DNA of 33,284 bases, taken from an uncultured Saprospiraceae bacterium. Its GTDB lineage: Bacteria > Bacteroidota > Bacteroidia > Chitinophagales > Saprospiraceae. Each line of letters starts with the position of its first letter. Position 1 is the first letter of the stretch. The stretch is taken from assembly GCA_937961455.1 (NCBI GenBank), contig CALGNN010000237.1:1-33284 (forward strand). The letters run 5' to 3'. The translations under genes and the position numbers were made by a program. Below are positions 8,733 through 17,268 of this stretch, piece after piece. The notes under the pieces are model-generated. The model saw only the letters and a program-made list of their open reading frames with translations. It had not been told where the DNA came from and searched no databases.

Positions 8733-9041
8733 ATGTCGTTCTTTAGATTCACAAAAGTACCGAAACACAAGACTTATCATTATAATACGCGCTATTATGA
8801 TGCTAAAAAGGAAGACCTTCAAGGGAGATTAAAGGATTCAAAAAATGCCGGAACTACTACAGGAATGAAATCTAGAATTTCTCAAGGCTTGAGAAGTAAT
8901 CGTAATCAAAATAAGGCTTATGCCAAATCAGGAGCAAGAAAGTCAAATATTCGACTTTTAATTACGATTATCGTTGTTTTCATTGTTACTTATTTAATTT
9001 TGAAGTTTAACGCAGACGATATTATTAACTTCGTAAAATAA
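8733..9041 (+). CDS. Small conserved membrane protein preceding mutL
   Basis: A 102-residue protein with a basic soluble N-terminal part (many Lys, Arg, Tyr, including YNTRYYDAKKE) and one transmembrane helix at about 75-91 (LLITIIVVFIVTYLILKF), so it is anchored with the basic part probably in the cytoplasm. Function unknown. A short protein of this form ahead of mutL is familiar from other Bacteroidota. It ends 10 nt before the mutL ATG, so the two are almost surely co-transcribed, and it begins divergently from purF. Confidence 0.8.
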   Translation: MSFFRFTKVPKHKTYHYNTRYYDAKKEDLQGRLKDSKNAGTTTGMKSRISQGLRSNRNQNKAYAKSGARKSNIRLLITIIVVFIVTYLILKFNADDIINFVK

Positions 9042-9051
9042 AATCATTTTC

Positions 9052-10836
9052 ATGGCTGATATCATTCAGCTTTTACCAGATGCTATTGCAAATCAAATTG
9101 CTGCGGGTGAAGTCATTCAGCGGCCTGCTTCTGTCGTAAAAGAACTCATGGAAAATGCCATTGATGCGGGCAGCACCAAGGTTCAGCTAATTATAAAAGA
9201 TGCTGGAAAGAGTCTGATCCAAGTCACTGATAATGGGAAAGGGATGTCCGACACTGATGCTCGAATGAGTTTTGAACGGCACGCTACTTCAAAGATTAAA
9301 AAGGCAGAAGATCTATTCAGTATTTCTACTAAAGGATTTAGAGGAGAAGCTTTAGCTTCTATTGCAGCAGTAGCTCAGGTAGAAATGGAAACCCGTCTTG
9401 CAGACAATGATTACGGGTCTAAAATCATCATTGAAGCTTCAGAGGTGCATTCGCAAGAAATATGCTCAATGGAAGTTGGCACAAAACTGAGTGTCAAGAA
9501 TTTATTTTTTAATATACCAGCTAGAAGAAAATTCTTAAAGTCTGACCCTGTTGAATTGAAACACATCTTGGATGAATTCAAAAGAATTGCCATAGCACAT
9601 CCTGAAATTAAATTTGTTCTTTATAATAATGGGAAAGAACTTTTTCATTTGGTCCCAGGCAATTTAAAAAAACGCATCTTAGGAATTTTTGGAAAAGCCT
9701 ACGAAAGTAAAATTATCAAGATTGATGAAGAAACAGAGATGTTGGATATCAGTGGCTTTGTAGGAAAACCAGAAGCTTCTAAAAAAGGATCAGGGGATCA
9801 ATATTTAATTGTAAACAAAAGATTTATTAAAAGTGCTTATCTGAATCACGCCATTCGAAATGCATTTCAAGAGCTTATCCCTAAAGAAAATTATCCTTTT
9901 TATGTAATTCAATTAGATATAGATCCAGCAAGCATCGATATCAATGTACATCCAACTAAGCAGGAAATAAAATTCCAAGAAGAACGAATCATATACAATT
10001 TTTTAAAGGCTGGAGTAAAACATGCACTAGGACAATTTTATGTAGTGCCCGCTATTGACTTTGAAAATGCTTCCTCTCCTTACACCAGAGATTTAGGTTA
10101 TAAACCAGAGCGTAGTTTTTCTGGCCAATCCAATGCTAGAATAGATTTTAAAGCCAATCAGGCTAAGGTAAAAAACTGGGAAAAACTATTTGAAGGGGTT
10201 GCAGCTTTTTCTGTCGAAGCAGAGCCAGAAGCAGAAGAAACAAAAAAACTCATTGAGGATGATTTCTCCATGAGACCTTATCAATTGCATAAGCAGTTTA
10301 TCATTTGCCATACAAGAGACGGCATGTTGATTGTTGATCAACAATATGCGCATGAACGCATTCTCTACGAATCAAGTCTAGCGACAGACCAAGACAAAAA
10401 CTTTGCAGTTCAGAAATTGTTATTTCCTGAGAATATCGAGTTAGAGACTTCGGATGTGCATATGATGAATGAAATTCTAGAAGAACTTAAAAGATTGGGT
10501 TTTGACATTGCACACTTTGGAGACAATCATTTTGTTTTACATGGCGTTCCAGTTATTGCAGGAGAAGACCAGAATGGAAAAGCCCTCATTTTAGATTTTA
10601 TTCGACAATTTAAAGAAGAGTTGGATACCAATTTAGGTTTACAAGAACGTGTGGCTAAAGTATATGCTAAGAGTCTAACTATTAAGAGAGGTGCAGTATT
10701 AACCAATGAAGAAATGGAAGATTTGCTTGCCAGACTTTTTAGTTGTACAACACCTTATGTAAACCCAGATGGGAAAAAATGTTTTATTGAATATAATCTT
10801 GAAGATTTACAATCACAATTTAGAAATTTTAGTTAA
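9052..10836 (+). CDS. mutL: DNA mismatch repair protein MutL
   Basis: A 594-residue mismatch repair ATPase that links MutS recognition to strand incision and repair. The N-terminal GHKL ATPase has ELMENAIDAG (31-40), DNGKGM (60-65) and GFRGEAL (95-101), followed by NVHPTK (298-303) of the S5-like domain, a variable linker (about 335-405), and the C-terminal dimerisation domain. The endonuclease motif DQHA-x2-E-x4-E of nuclease-type MutL reads DQQYAHERILYE (429-440): the metal-ligand His is Gln. The zinc-site CPHGRP segment near the C-terminus reads VNPDGKKC. Nicking activity may therefore be weak or absent, as seems to hold in some other Bacteroidota. The stop codon overlaps the next ATG (TAATG). 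Confidence 0.95.
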   Translation: MADIIQLLPDAIANQIAAGEVIQRPASVVKELMENAIDAGSTKVQLIIKDAGKSLIQVTDNGKGMSDTDARMSFERHATSKIKKAEDLFSISTKGFRGEALASIAAVAQVEMETRLADNDYGSKIIIEASEVHSQEICSMEVGTKLSVKNLFFNIPARRKFLKSDPVELKHILDEFKRIAIAHPEIKFVLYNNGKELFHLVPGNLKKRILGIFGKAYESKIIKIDEETEMLDISGFVGKPEASKKGSGDQYLIVNKRFIKSAYLNHAIRNAFQELIPKENYPFYVIQLDIDPASIDINVHPTKQEIKFQEERIIYNFLKAGVKHALGQFYVVPAIDFENASSPYTRDLGYKPERSFSGQSNARIDFKANQAKVKNWEKLFEGVAAFSVEAEPEAEETKKLIEDDFSMRPYQLHKQFIICHTRDGMLIVDQQYAHERILYESSLATDQDKNFAVQKLLFPENIELETSDVHMMNEILEELKRLGFDIAHFGDNHFVLHGVPVIAGEDQNGKALILDFIRQFKEELDTNLGLQERVAKVYAKSLTIKRGAVLTNEEMEDLLARLFSCTTPYVNPDGKKCFIEYNLEDLQSQFRNFS

Positions 10837-11465
10837 TGCCTAGGATTACGGATGTAGTTAAGAATCTGTTGATATTAAATGTGCTCATGTACTTTGGAAC
10901 CTATTATTTGATGGGAGACAATAGGTATACCTTAGCCATGTTTTATCCAAATGCCGATTATGATTTTTTTAGGCCTTACCAAATTGTCACACACATGTTT
11001 ATGCATGGTGGTACCACTCACTTGTTATTTAACATGTTTGCTTTATACATGTTTGGTTCTGCTGTAGAGACAAGATTTGGACCCAAACGGTTTTTGTTAT
11101 ATTATTTTGTGACAGGATTTGGAGCTTTGGCTTTATATCTATTTGTCAAATATCTTGAAATCAATGTAATCAACACAGGAGTAAATGCGCACGATCTATA
11201 TAGAACCCCTATGCTTGGAGCAAGCGGCGCGGTTTTTGGTTTATTAGCAGCATTTGGAATGTTATTCCCAAATGCGATTATTACATTGATCATTCCGCCC
11301 ATCCCAATGAAAGCTAAATATTTTGTTCTGATCTATGCCGTTCTAGAGTTATTTCTTGGGGTGAGTAGATTTGATACAGGTATTGCACACTTTGCACATT
11401 TAGGAGGAGCCTTATTTGGCTTCTTGCTAATATTATATTGGAAAAAAACAGGAAATTTAGTTTAA
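10836..11465 (+). CDS. Rhomboid family intramembrane serine protease
   Basis: A 209-residue polytopic membrane protein with about six hydrophobic helices. The rhomboid hallmarks are complete: the HGGTTHLLFN motif in helix 2 (57-66), the catalytic Ser130 in GASGAVFG, and the catalytic His188 in AHFAHLGG. It should cleave substrate transmembrane segments within the inner membrane; the substrate is not known. It starts on the last base of the mutL stop codon and is followed by a second rhomboid gene after 5 nt, so the two form a translationally linked tandem. Confidence 0.92.
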   Translation: MPRITDVVKNLLILNVLMYFGTYYLMGDNRYTLAMFYPNADYDFFRPYQIVTHMFMHGGTTHLLFNMFALYMFGSAVETRFGPKRFLLYYFVTGFGALALYLFVKYLEINVINTGVNAHDLYRTPMLGASGAVFGLLAAFGMLFPNAIITLIIPPIPMKAKYFVLIYAVLELFLGVSRFDTGIAHFAHLGGALFGFLLILYWKKTGNLV

Positions 11466-11470
11466 GCATT

Positions 11471-12391
11471 ATGTTTAATTCAGTTTATGAAGATATGAGG
11501 CAAATGTTTCGGTCAGGTCACATGATCAACCGACTCATCATCATCAATGTGGTGATGTTTATCTTACTTCATATTGGTGCGATTGTAGTTGGGATGTCAA
11601 GTACCACTACGCATGAAGTTGCTCATAATTTGGTGACTGAATATTTTGCTATATCTAGAGATTTGTGGTTTGATATTACGCATCCTTGGGTGATCATTAC
11701 ACATATGTTTACCCATCAGGGTTTCCTACATATTCTTTTCAATTTATTATGGCTCTATTGGTTTGGAATTATTGTTGGAGATCTCATTGGCGATAAACAC
11801 ATCCTTCCACTTTATATATTAGGGGGTCTTGCAGGAGCATTGGTTTATTTTATTGTTGCCCAATGGTTATATCCAGAAGGTAGCATAGCCATTGGAGCTT
11901 CAGCGGCAGTCATGTCCACCGCAGTCGCTGCAGCAAGTATTAATCCTGACCATAATATGCGACTACTTTTGCTTGGAAATATTCGAATAAAATACATCGT
12001 GCTAGCGCTTTTAATTTTTGATATTATCGCCATTTCAAATCAGACGAATGCAGGAGGACATTTTGCTCATCTAGGTGGCGCTTTCTTTGGGTGGTTTTAT
12101 ATTAAAATGTTGAATGAAGGACAAGACCTTTCTATTGGTATTAATGGGACTATTGAATCCATTACAAATTTTTTCAGGAAGAAGCCTCAAAAGTCACCAC
12201 TAAGGGTCGTCAAAAAAGAAAAAGTATTTACTACATCCAAGGACCAAAAGCAAAAGAAGAATAAAAACATGAAGGTGGTCCAAAGTGACCAAGAAAAGCT
12301 AGATGCTATTTTAGATAAAATTAGTACATCGGGAATGGATAGCCTGAGTGCAGAAGAAAAAGAATTTTTACAAAATCTTAGTAAGAATTGA
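11471..12391 (+). CDS. Second rhomboid family protease with a C-terminal cytoplasmic tail
   Basis: A 306-residue protein with a rhomboid core and a hydrophilic tail. The helix-2 motif (HQGFLHILFN, 82-91), Ser144 in GASAAV and His200 in GGHFAHLGG are present, so the catalytic dyad is intact, but the usual glycine after the serine (GxSG) is alanine here. After residue 215 there is a basic linker and then a helical segment, KLDAILDKIS..SLSAEEKEFL (276-300), of a kind often found at the end of Bacteroidota rhomboids. The ATG at 11471 is preferred to an upstream TTG at 11438, which would overlap the previous gene by 28 nt. The stop codon overlaps the next start. Confidence 0.88.
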   Translation: MFNSVYEDMRQMFRSGHMINRLIIINVVMFILLHIGAIVVGMSSTTTHEVAHNLVTEYFAISRDLWFDITHPWVIITHMFTHQGFLHILFNLLWLYWFGIIVGDLIGDKHILPLYILGGLAGALVYFIVAQWLYPEGSIAIGASAAVMSTAVAAASINPDHNMRLLLLGNIRIKYIVLALLIFDIIAISNQTNAGGHFAHLGGAFFGWFYIKMLNEGQDLSIGINGTIESITNFFRKKPQKSPLRVVKKEKVFTTSKDQKQKKNKNMKVVQSDQEKLDAILDKISTSGMDSLSAEEKEFLQNLSKN

Positions 12392-13416
12392 GCATAAAAA
12401 AACTTCGAAAAGTTTTATGGTATATAAACATTGTGGTTGTACTATTCAGCCTCTTTGCTTTTCTGTCTGTCAAATTTCCTCCTTCAAAAACCTATATTTT
12501 TCCCTTGTTCGGTTTAGCCTTTCCCTACCTAATTACAGCTAATGCATTTTTCCTTCTGTTTTGGCTATCTTTTAGAAAAAAAAGATTTTGGCTGAGTCTT
12601 ATCTGTTTAATAATTGGGATTCCTATCATCAATTCCTTTATCAGTTTTTCAAATGCTAATAGTGCTGAAAATTTTAAGCACAGCCTAATAAGTTATAATG
12701 CACATTATTTAAATTTTAGAGCACCCATAGAAGATAGTGATACGGGAATCATTTCTTACTTTGATCAAAATAAGGATGTTGATTTTATTTGTATTCAAGA
12801 ATTATGGCCCAATCAAATTGATATTTTAATTGATAGCCTGAATGTTCCTTATCATACATTTTCAAAACCGAGAGTTTCCATTTTAAGTAAGCATCCTATT
12901 AAAGCTAGTGGGCAATTAAGCCTTGATAATAATCCGATTGATATCATTTGGACAGACGTCATAAAAAATAAAGAAACCATTCGAATATATTCCGTCTATT
13001 TAAAGACCAGCAATATTAGTAAAGAGACCAATGAGCTTGCAGAAGAAGTAGAGATACAAAGTTTGAATACTTATAAAAAAATTCGCTCAGTTTTATCTAA
13101 GTATTTAAAGACCTATAGTATCAGAAACAAACAAAGTGAAGCCTTAATAAAACATGCTTTGCAATCTCCCTATCCTTTTATTATTGCAGGGGATTTTAAT
13201 GATACGCCAATCACGCATACCTATAGACTATTGTCGAATGCATTTCAAGATGCATTTAAATGGAGTGGTGAAGGAATCGGGAATACCTATAATGGACCCA
13301 TACCAGCTTTAAGGATTGATTATATTTTCACAAAAAAAGAAATGGAAATAGGCAATTTTAAAGTTGTCCCATTAAAATATTCTGATCACTTTCCTATCAG
13401 GTGCGATTTTAATTAG
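12388..13416 (+). CDS. Endonuclease/exonuclease/phosphatase-fold protein with N-terminal membrane helices
   Basis: A 342-residue protein. The first 90 residues hold three hydrophobic helices; the remainder is an EEP (DNase I-like) domain with the metal and catalytic residues visible in order: SYNAHYLNF, CIQE, AGDFND, DYIF and the terminal SDH. EEP proteins of this membrane-anchored type act on phosphodiesters of nucleic acids, inositol phosphates or lipids; the substrate here is not known. No ATG is available in frame. TTG at 12388 overlaps the rhomboid stop codon in the four bases TTGA, a typical coupling arrangement, and I take it as the start. It is the last gene of the mutL operon and converges on the next gene. 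Confidence 0.82.
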   Translation: MSIKKLRKVLWYINIVVVLFSLFAFLSVKFPPSKTYIFPLFGLAFPYLITANAFFLLFWLSFRKKRFWLSLICLIIGIPIINSFISFSNANSAENFKHSLISYNAHYLNFRAPIEDSDTGIISYFDQNKDVDFICIQELWPNQIDILIDSLNVPYHTFSKPRVSILSKHPIKASGQLSLDNNPIDIIWTDVIKNKETIRIYSVYLKTSNISKETNELAEEVEIQSLNTYKKIRSVLSKYLKTYSIRNKQSEALIKHALQSPYPFIIAGDFNDTPITHTYRLLSNAFQDAFKWSGEGIGNTYNGPIPALRIDYIFTKKEMEIGNFKVVPLKYSDHFPIRCDFN

Positions 13417-13432
13417 CCTATTATTTTAAATA

Positions 13433-15919
13433 TTATTTCTTCTTCTTTTTGGTTGTTTTCTTAAGCTTCGTTTTCTTTTGAATCTTTACAGCTTCTTGTG
13501 CTGCCATGGGTTCTCTATTCGTATAATAAAAGTATAACATGCCCAGTGCAGTAAGGACAAATAGAATGGAACCGATTAATCCAATAGTACTTCCAAGTTT
13601 GTATATTCTTGGATTAAAACTAAATTCAATCGTATGATTACCTGAGGGAATCTTCAAAGCTCTTAATGCATAGTTGGCTCGTATGTGCTCCACAGGATTA
13701 CCATCGATGCTTGCTTCCCATCCTTTATTCGGACCATACCATATTTCTGAAAAAACAGCTAATTGTTCTGAGCTACTATTGGACTGATAAACTAATTTAT
13801 TCGGTGCATAAGATGTTAATTTGATGGTGCCATTTTTATTGGTACTAAAACCAGATAAATAACTTTCATATTCTTTGTGTAATATGACTTCATTCCCGGG
13901 ATCAAAATTTGATAAACCATCAATTTCTTCATTAGGCGTATTCACCCATTTTATATTATTGACAAACCATGCATTTCCTAATGCATCTGTATTTACTCTG
14001 CTTTCAGGTGTGCCATTAGCTCCTGGAACGATAAAATATTTGGTATTGAGCATGTTATACACCTTAGCATTTCCCTGGGCCAAGTGACGCATTTTCAAAT
14101 CTTCAAATCGTTGCATTTTTGCAGGATGATTCCCACCTATAGTTTTGTGATGGTATGAAGTAGAAGAAGAAATGAAACTGCTAATCGTTTGATCCATTAC
14201 TCTGTAATGCGGATCAACATCCTTTTTAATTAATAAATCAACTTGTCTTGGAGCTAGAGGAGCCTCATTTTGTTTTTTAGTAACAAAGCTTTCACTATTT
14301 AAATACTTTGCCGAAATCCCCATGAGATCGTACAAACTAAGGAATGCTATACCTCCAATTAAAAACCATTTATTAAAACCAAATTTGATGTATGTCCAAA
14401 TTAAACCAGCCGTAGCCAAAACAAACAACAATGATCTCAATGCATCGGATCGCATAAAACCAATTCGATCTTTTTTCAATGCCTCAAGGTTAAAGCCCAT
14501 CTGCTCTGCTCGCCCATCAGAAATAGAACTAAAATCATACATGCCAGGCGCAACTAAAATAAAGAACAACAAGATGGCCGATATAATACCTGTGGCAATA
14601 TATAAGGCCCGATTAAATGTGGCTCGATCCTCAGTTTTTATAATTTTATCGATAGACATTATTCCTAAAATAGGAATGAAAATAGCCGTCACACTCAGTA
14701 TGGACATGGGCGTCCGAAACTTATTATACAGCGGGAAATAATTAAAAACAAATTCATTAAGTGCTCCAGCATTTTTACCCATAGATAAAAATAAGCTGAT
14801 AAGAAGCGCCGCTAAAACACCCCATTTCAGAGGCCCCTTAATAATAAAAAAGCCAAGTATCATGAGAAAACAAAATACGATACCAAAGTAGGTGGGTCCT
14901 GCTGTGAAAGGCAGGGAACCCCAATAGGTAGAAGCTCTTATACCTCTTTGTTGAACACCCTTTCTTCTGAGATCTTTTACGGTATAAGAATCATCAGGCA
15001 TCAACTCTCCACCACTTCCACCTACGACTCTAGGAATGATCGTAGAAAATAAATCAAGAATACCATTAGACCAACTCATGGCATACTCATATTCTAAACC
15101 GTCAGTTTCACTACTTGATGTAGGTGTTCCTGTTTGTTCAAGGATAGGGTTTCCTCTCATGGTATCTTTTGAATACTCATAGGTAGGCAATAGTTTTGAA
15201 GCGGGAGCTGTAAATGCTATTATGCAAGCAAAAAGTCCAACACCTGCAATTTTAGCTAATGATGCCGTGTCTTTATTTTTGACAAATTGCACCAATTCTA
15301 GAATGGCGTATACGACCAACATCAAGGCTAAATAATAGGTCATTTGATAGTGATTGGCAGTAATATTTAGTCCCATACCAATGGCAAATACTACGGCCCC
15401 TAACCAATATTTTTTTCTAAATAAAGACCATAAACCACCAATGATTAATGGACAGGTCATTACTGCGATGGTCTTACTTGCATGCCCTGCTCCATATATA
15501 ATTACGTTGTTGGTCGTAAAGCTAATGGCCAGTGCTCCTATAAGTGCCAGCCAAGCATTTACGCCCAAAAGCAAAAACATAATATATGCAGCGATACTTC
15601 CAAAAATGAAATAGCCAATGGGACCATTAAAGCCCAATTGCATCACTTTTTGTATGGAACTAAAAACATTATTTTTTTGTCTAGATGAAATTTGGTAAGT
15701 CGGCATTCCCCCAAACATAGAGTTGGTCCACAGGGTTTGTTCACCAGTATTATCATAGAAAGTTTTAGCTTCATTGGCCATCCCTTTAAAAATGGTAATA
15801 TCACTTCTTTGAAGCACCTTCCCATTTAATTGCGGATAAAAATAACTAATGGACACCAAGATGATGGCGAGTATGCTTACAATATGAGGAATACTTTTTT
15901 GGATTATATTCTTGTTCAT
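13433..15919 (-). CDS. YfhO-type large polytopic membrane protein
   Basis: An 828-residue protein with about a dozen transmembrane helices in the first 530 residues, a soluble domain (about 540-770) and a final helix followed by a lysine-rich tail. The layout, the DISIFKGMANE-like start of the first loop and the late IWYGPNKGWEASIDG segment match the YfhO family, whose GT-C-like fold is linked in Gram-positive bacteria to glycosylation of cell-surface polymers. In Bacteroidota these proteins are common and uncharacterised; a role as a lipid-linked-sugar glycosyltransferase is inferred. It converges with the EEP gene (16 nt gap) and is divergent from the Crp-type regulator. Confidence 0.82.
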   Translation of the reverse strand: MNKNIIQKSIPHIVSILAIILVSISYFYPQLNGKVLQRSDITIFKGMANEAKTFYDNTGEQTLWTNSMFGGMPTYQISSRQKNNVFSSIQKVMQLGFNGPIGYFIFGSIAAYIMFLLLGVNAWLALIGALAISFTTNNVIIYGAGHASKTIAVMTCPLIIGGLWSLFRKKYWLGAVVFAIGMGLNITANHYQMTYYLALMLVVYAILELVQFVKNKDTASLAKIAGVGLFACIIAFTAPASKLLPTYEYSKDTMRGNPILEQTGTPTSSSETDGLEYEYAMSWSNGILDLFSTIIPRVVGGSGGELMPDDSYTVKDLRRKGVQQRGIRASTYWGSLPFTAGPTYFGIVFCFLMILGFFIIKGPLKWGVLAALLISLFLSMGKNAGALNEFVFNYFPLYNKFRTPMSILSVTAIFIPILGIMSIDKIIKTEDRATFNRALYIATGIISAILLFFILVAPGMYDFSSISDGRAEQMGFNLEALKKDRIGFMRSDALRSLLFVLATAGLIWTYIKFGFNKWFLIGGIAFLSLYDLMGISAKYLNSESFVTKKQNEAPLAPRQVDLLIKKDVDPHYRVMDQTISSFISSSTSYHHKTIGGNHPAKMQRFEDLKMRHLAQGNAKVYNMLNTKYFIVPGANGTPESRVNTDALGNAWFVNNIKWVNTPNEEIDGLSNFDPGNEVILHKEYESYLSGFSTNKNGTIKLTSYAPNKLVYQSNSSSEQLAVFSEIWYGPNKGWEASIDGNPVEHIRANYALRALKIPSGNHTIEFSFNPRIYKLGSTIGLIGSILFVLTALGMLYFYYTNREPMAAQEAVKIQKKTKLKKTTKKKKK

Positions 15920-16010
15920 CTAATACCTTGTTATGAGTTAGAATAAAGGTACTATTTATAACATCATATTTGAAATGAGCTAAGGGAGATTCTTCTTATC
16001 TTAAGATTTG

Positions 16011-16022
16011 ATTTGATCAAAT
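16011..16022. promoter_or_regulatory. Perfect 12-bp palindrome between divergent genes
   Basis: ATTTGATCAAAT is a perfect inverted repeat in the 193-nt gap between yfhO-like (minus) and the Crp/Fnr-type gene (plus). Its halves resemble the TTGA/TCAA half-sites used by many Crp/Fnr proteins, but without the usual central spacing. On the minus strand it overlaps TAAATTTG (16025-16018), a -7-like element for the YfhO gene that lacks a clear -33 partner. A regulator binding site is possible but weakly supported. Confidence 0.3.
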
Positions 16023-16112
16023 TTATAGATCTTCAATTACTGATTTTGTTGGCATCATCAATATGTTTTAATTAAAGCTAATGATCCAGCATAGCCATAT
16101 TATTTAGAAATT

Positions 16113-16688
16113 ATGGAAATAAATCTCTTGCAAGTGATCGGCAAGATCACCAAACTTAATGAATCAGAACTGGAACAATTTCTTTCTTTAGGTCAACAAA
16201 AGTCATTTGCTAAAAAGGTTAAATTAGCTAAGCCTGATCAAATGGTCGATAAAGCATATTTTTTAAAATCAGGAATTGTAAGACATTATATCATTCATAA
16301 AAATCAAGAATTCACAAAGAATATCATTAGAGGACCTAGGTTCATGGTTCCTTCTTTAACTAATTTCTTTTTACAAACACCCAGTATTATTTATTGTGAA
16401 ACACTGTCAAAAGTAGATTTGATAGAATGGACTCGAAAGGATTTATTTAGCTTTTCTGACCAATACCCGAAAATGTACAAGTTTCTCATGCAGGCTGTAG
16501 TAAATGCTTTTCACGGGAAAGAGCTTAAAGAAATTTCACTAAATCAATTAGAAGCTAAAGATCGATACTTGAAGTTTCTAGATGAATATCCTAATTTAAT
16601 AAATCAAATCCCCGTACAATATGTAGCCTCTTATTTAGGCATTCGTCCTGAAACCTTAAGTAGAATTAGGGCTAATTTGATTTCTTGA
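16113..16688 (+). CDS. Crp/Fnr family transcriptional regulator
   Basis: A 191-residue regulator with an N-terminal cyclic-nucleotide-binding-like jelly roll (about 10-115; GIVRHYIIHKNQEFTKNI and the ETLSKVDLIEW strand) and a C-terminal helix-turn-helix whose recognition segment is VASYLGIRPETLSRIRANL at the very end. No haem or iron-sulfur cysteine pattern is present and the phosphate-binding cassette is not canonical, so the ligand is unknown. It has its own gap upstream and is followed 53 nt later by a beta-barrel gene and a cytochrome-c peroxidase, which it might control, since Crp/Fnr proteins often govern redox genes. Confidence 0.85.
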   Translation: MEINLLQVIGKITKLNESELEQFLSLGQQKSFAKKVKLAKPDQMVDKAYFLKSGIVRHYIIHKNQEFTKNIIRGPRFMVPSLTNFFLQTPSIIYCETLSKVDLIEWTRKDLFSFSDQYPKMYKFLMQAVVNAFHGKELKEISLNQLEAKDRYLKFLDEYPNLINQIPVQYVASYLGIRPETLSRIRANLIS

Positions 16689-16741
16689 CATAGATCAAGA
16701 ATTTGGTTTCTAAATGAGCAGTTTTAGCATAAAATATATTT

Positions 16742-17257
16742 ATGGAATTACGGAAGCTCATTTTATTATTCACTTGTTTATTGTTTTATATTTCTGTTAA
16801 TGGACAGCGGAATACGCCCGAAATAAAACTGGGTTTAGAATCTCAATTTTTAGTTTTAGGAGAATTCAATTCAAGTTATAATTTTATCGGTGGTGCAAGG
16901 ATAAGCTATTATTTTTCTGAAAAAAAATTCACTCATTTAAATATCAGTTCTGGTGTTTCTACTAATCTTGGTCCCATGCATGCTAGAATGTGGACGACGG
17001 ATTTATCTCTCGGCTATGATTTTAATATAACAGAGCATCTCTATATCATATCAAAAGTAGGCCTTCAATATATCAATGAAAATCAAGTCCATTTCACCTT
17101 AGATCAAAGACTGGATTGGCTTAATAATAGCCTAGGCATTACTGGGAAGCTTGGAATAGGTGCAAGGCTTGGCCGTCGTATCAATACGCAGGTGTTTTTC
17201 AATCAATTTAATACTGTCTACAGCTCAATTGGGCTAGCATGTAATTTTTCATTTTAA
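16742..17257 (+). CDS. Small outer-membrane beta-barrel protein
   Basis: A 171-residue protein with a signal peptide (LILLFTCLLFYISVNG|Q) followed by alternating hydrophobic and polar strands (about eight) and a C-terminal phenylalanine (CNFSF), as expected of an outer-membrane barrel of the OmpW/porin-like size. No enzymatic motif is visible. It stands 11 nt before the cytochrome-c peroxidase gene and is probably co-transcribed with it. Function unknown. Confidence 0.7.
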   Translation: MELRKLILLFTCLLFYISVNGQRNTPEIKLGLESQFLVLGEFNSSYNFIGGARISYYFSEKKFTHLNISSGVSTNLGPMHARMWTTDLSLGYDFNITEHLYIISKVGLQYINENQVHFTLDQRLDWLNNSLGITGKLGIGARLGRRINTQVFFNQFNTVYSSIGLACNFSF

Positions 17258-17268
17258 TAAAATCGACA

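Noticed and set aside
11438-11470. Upstream TTG start for the second rhomboid
   Set aside because: It would overlap the first rhomboid gene by 28 nt and add 11 residues with no family support; ATG at 11471 is better.
14322-14741. 139-codon open frame on the plus strand inside the YfhO-type gene
   Set aside because: It is antisense to well-supported transmembrane coding sequence, has no recognisable domain and has a basic, shadow-like composition.
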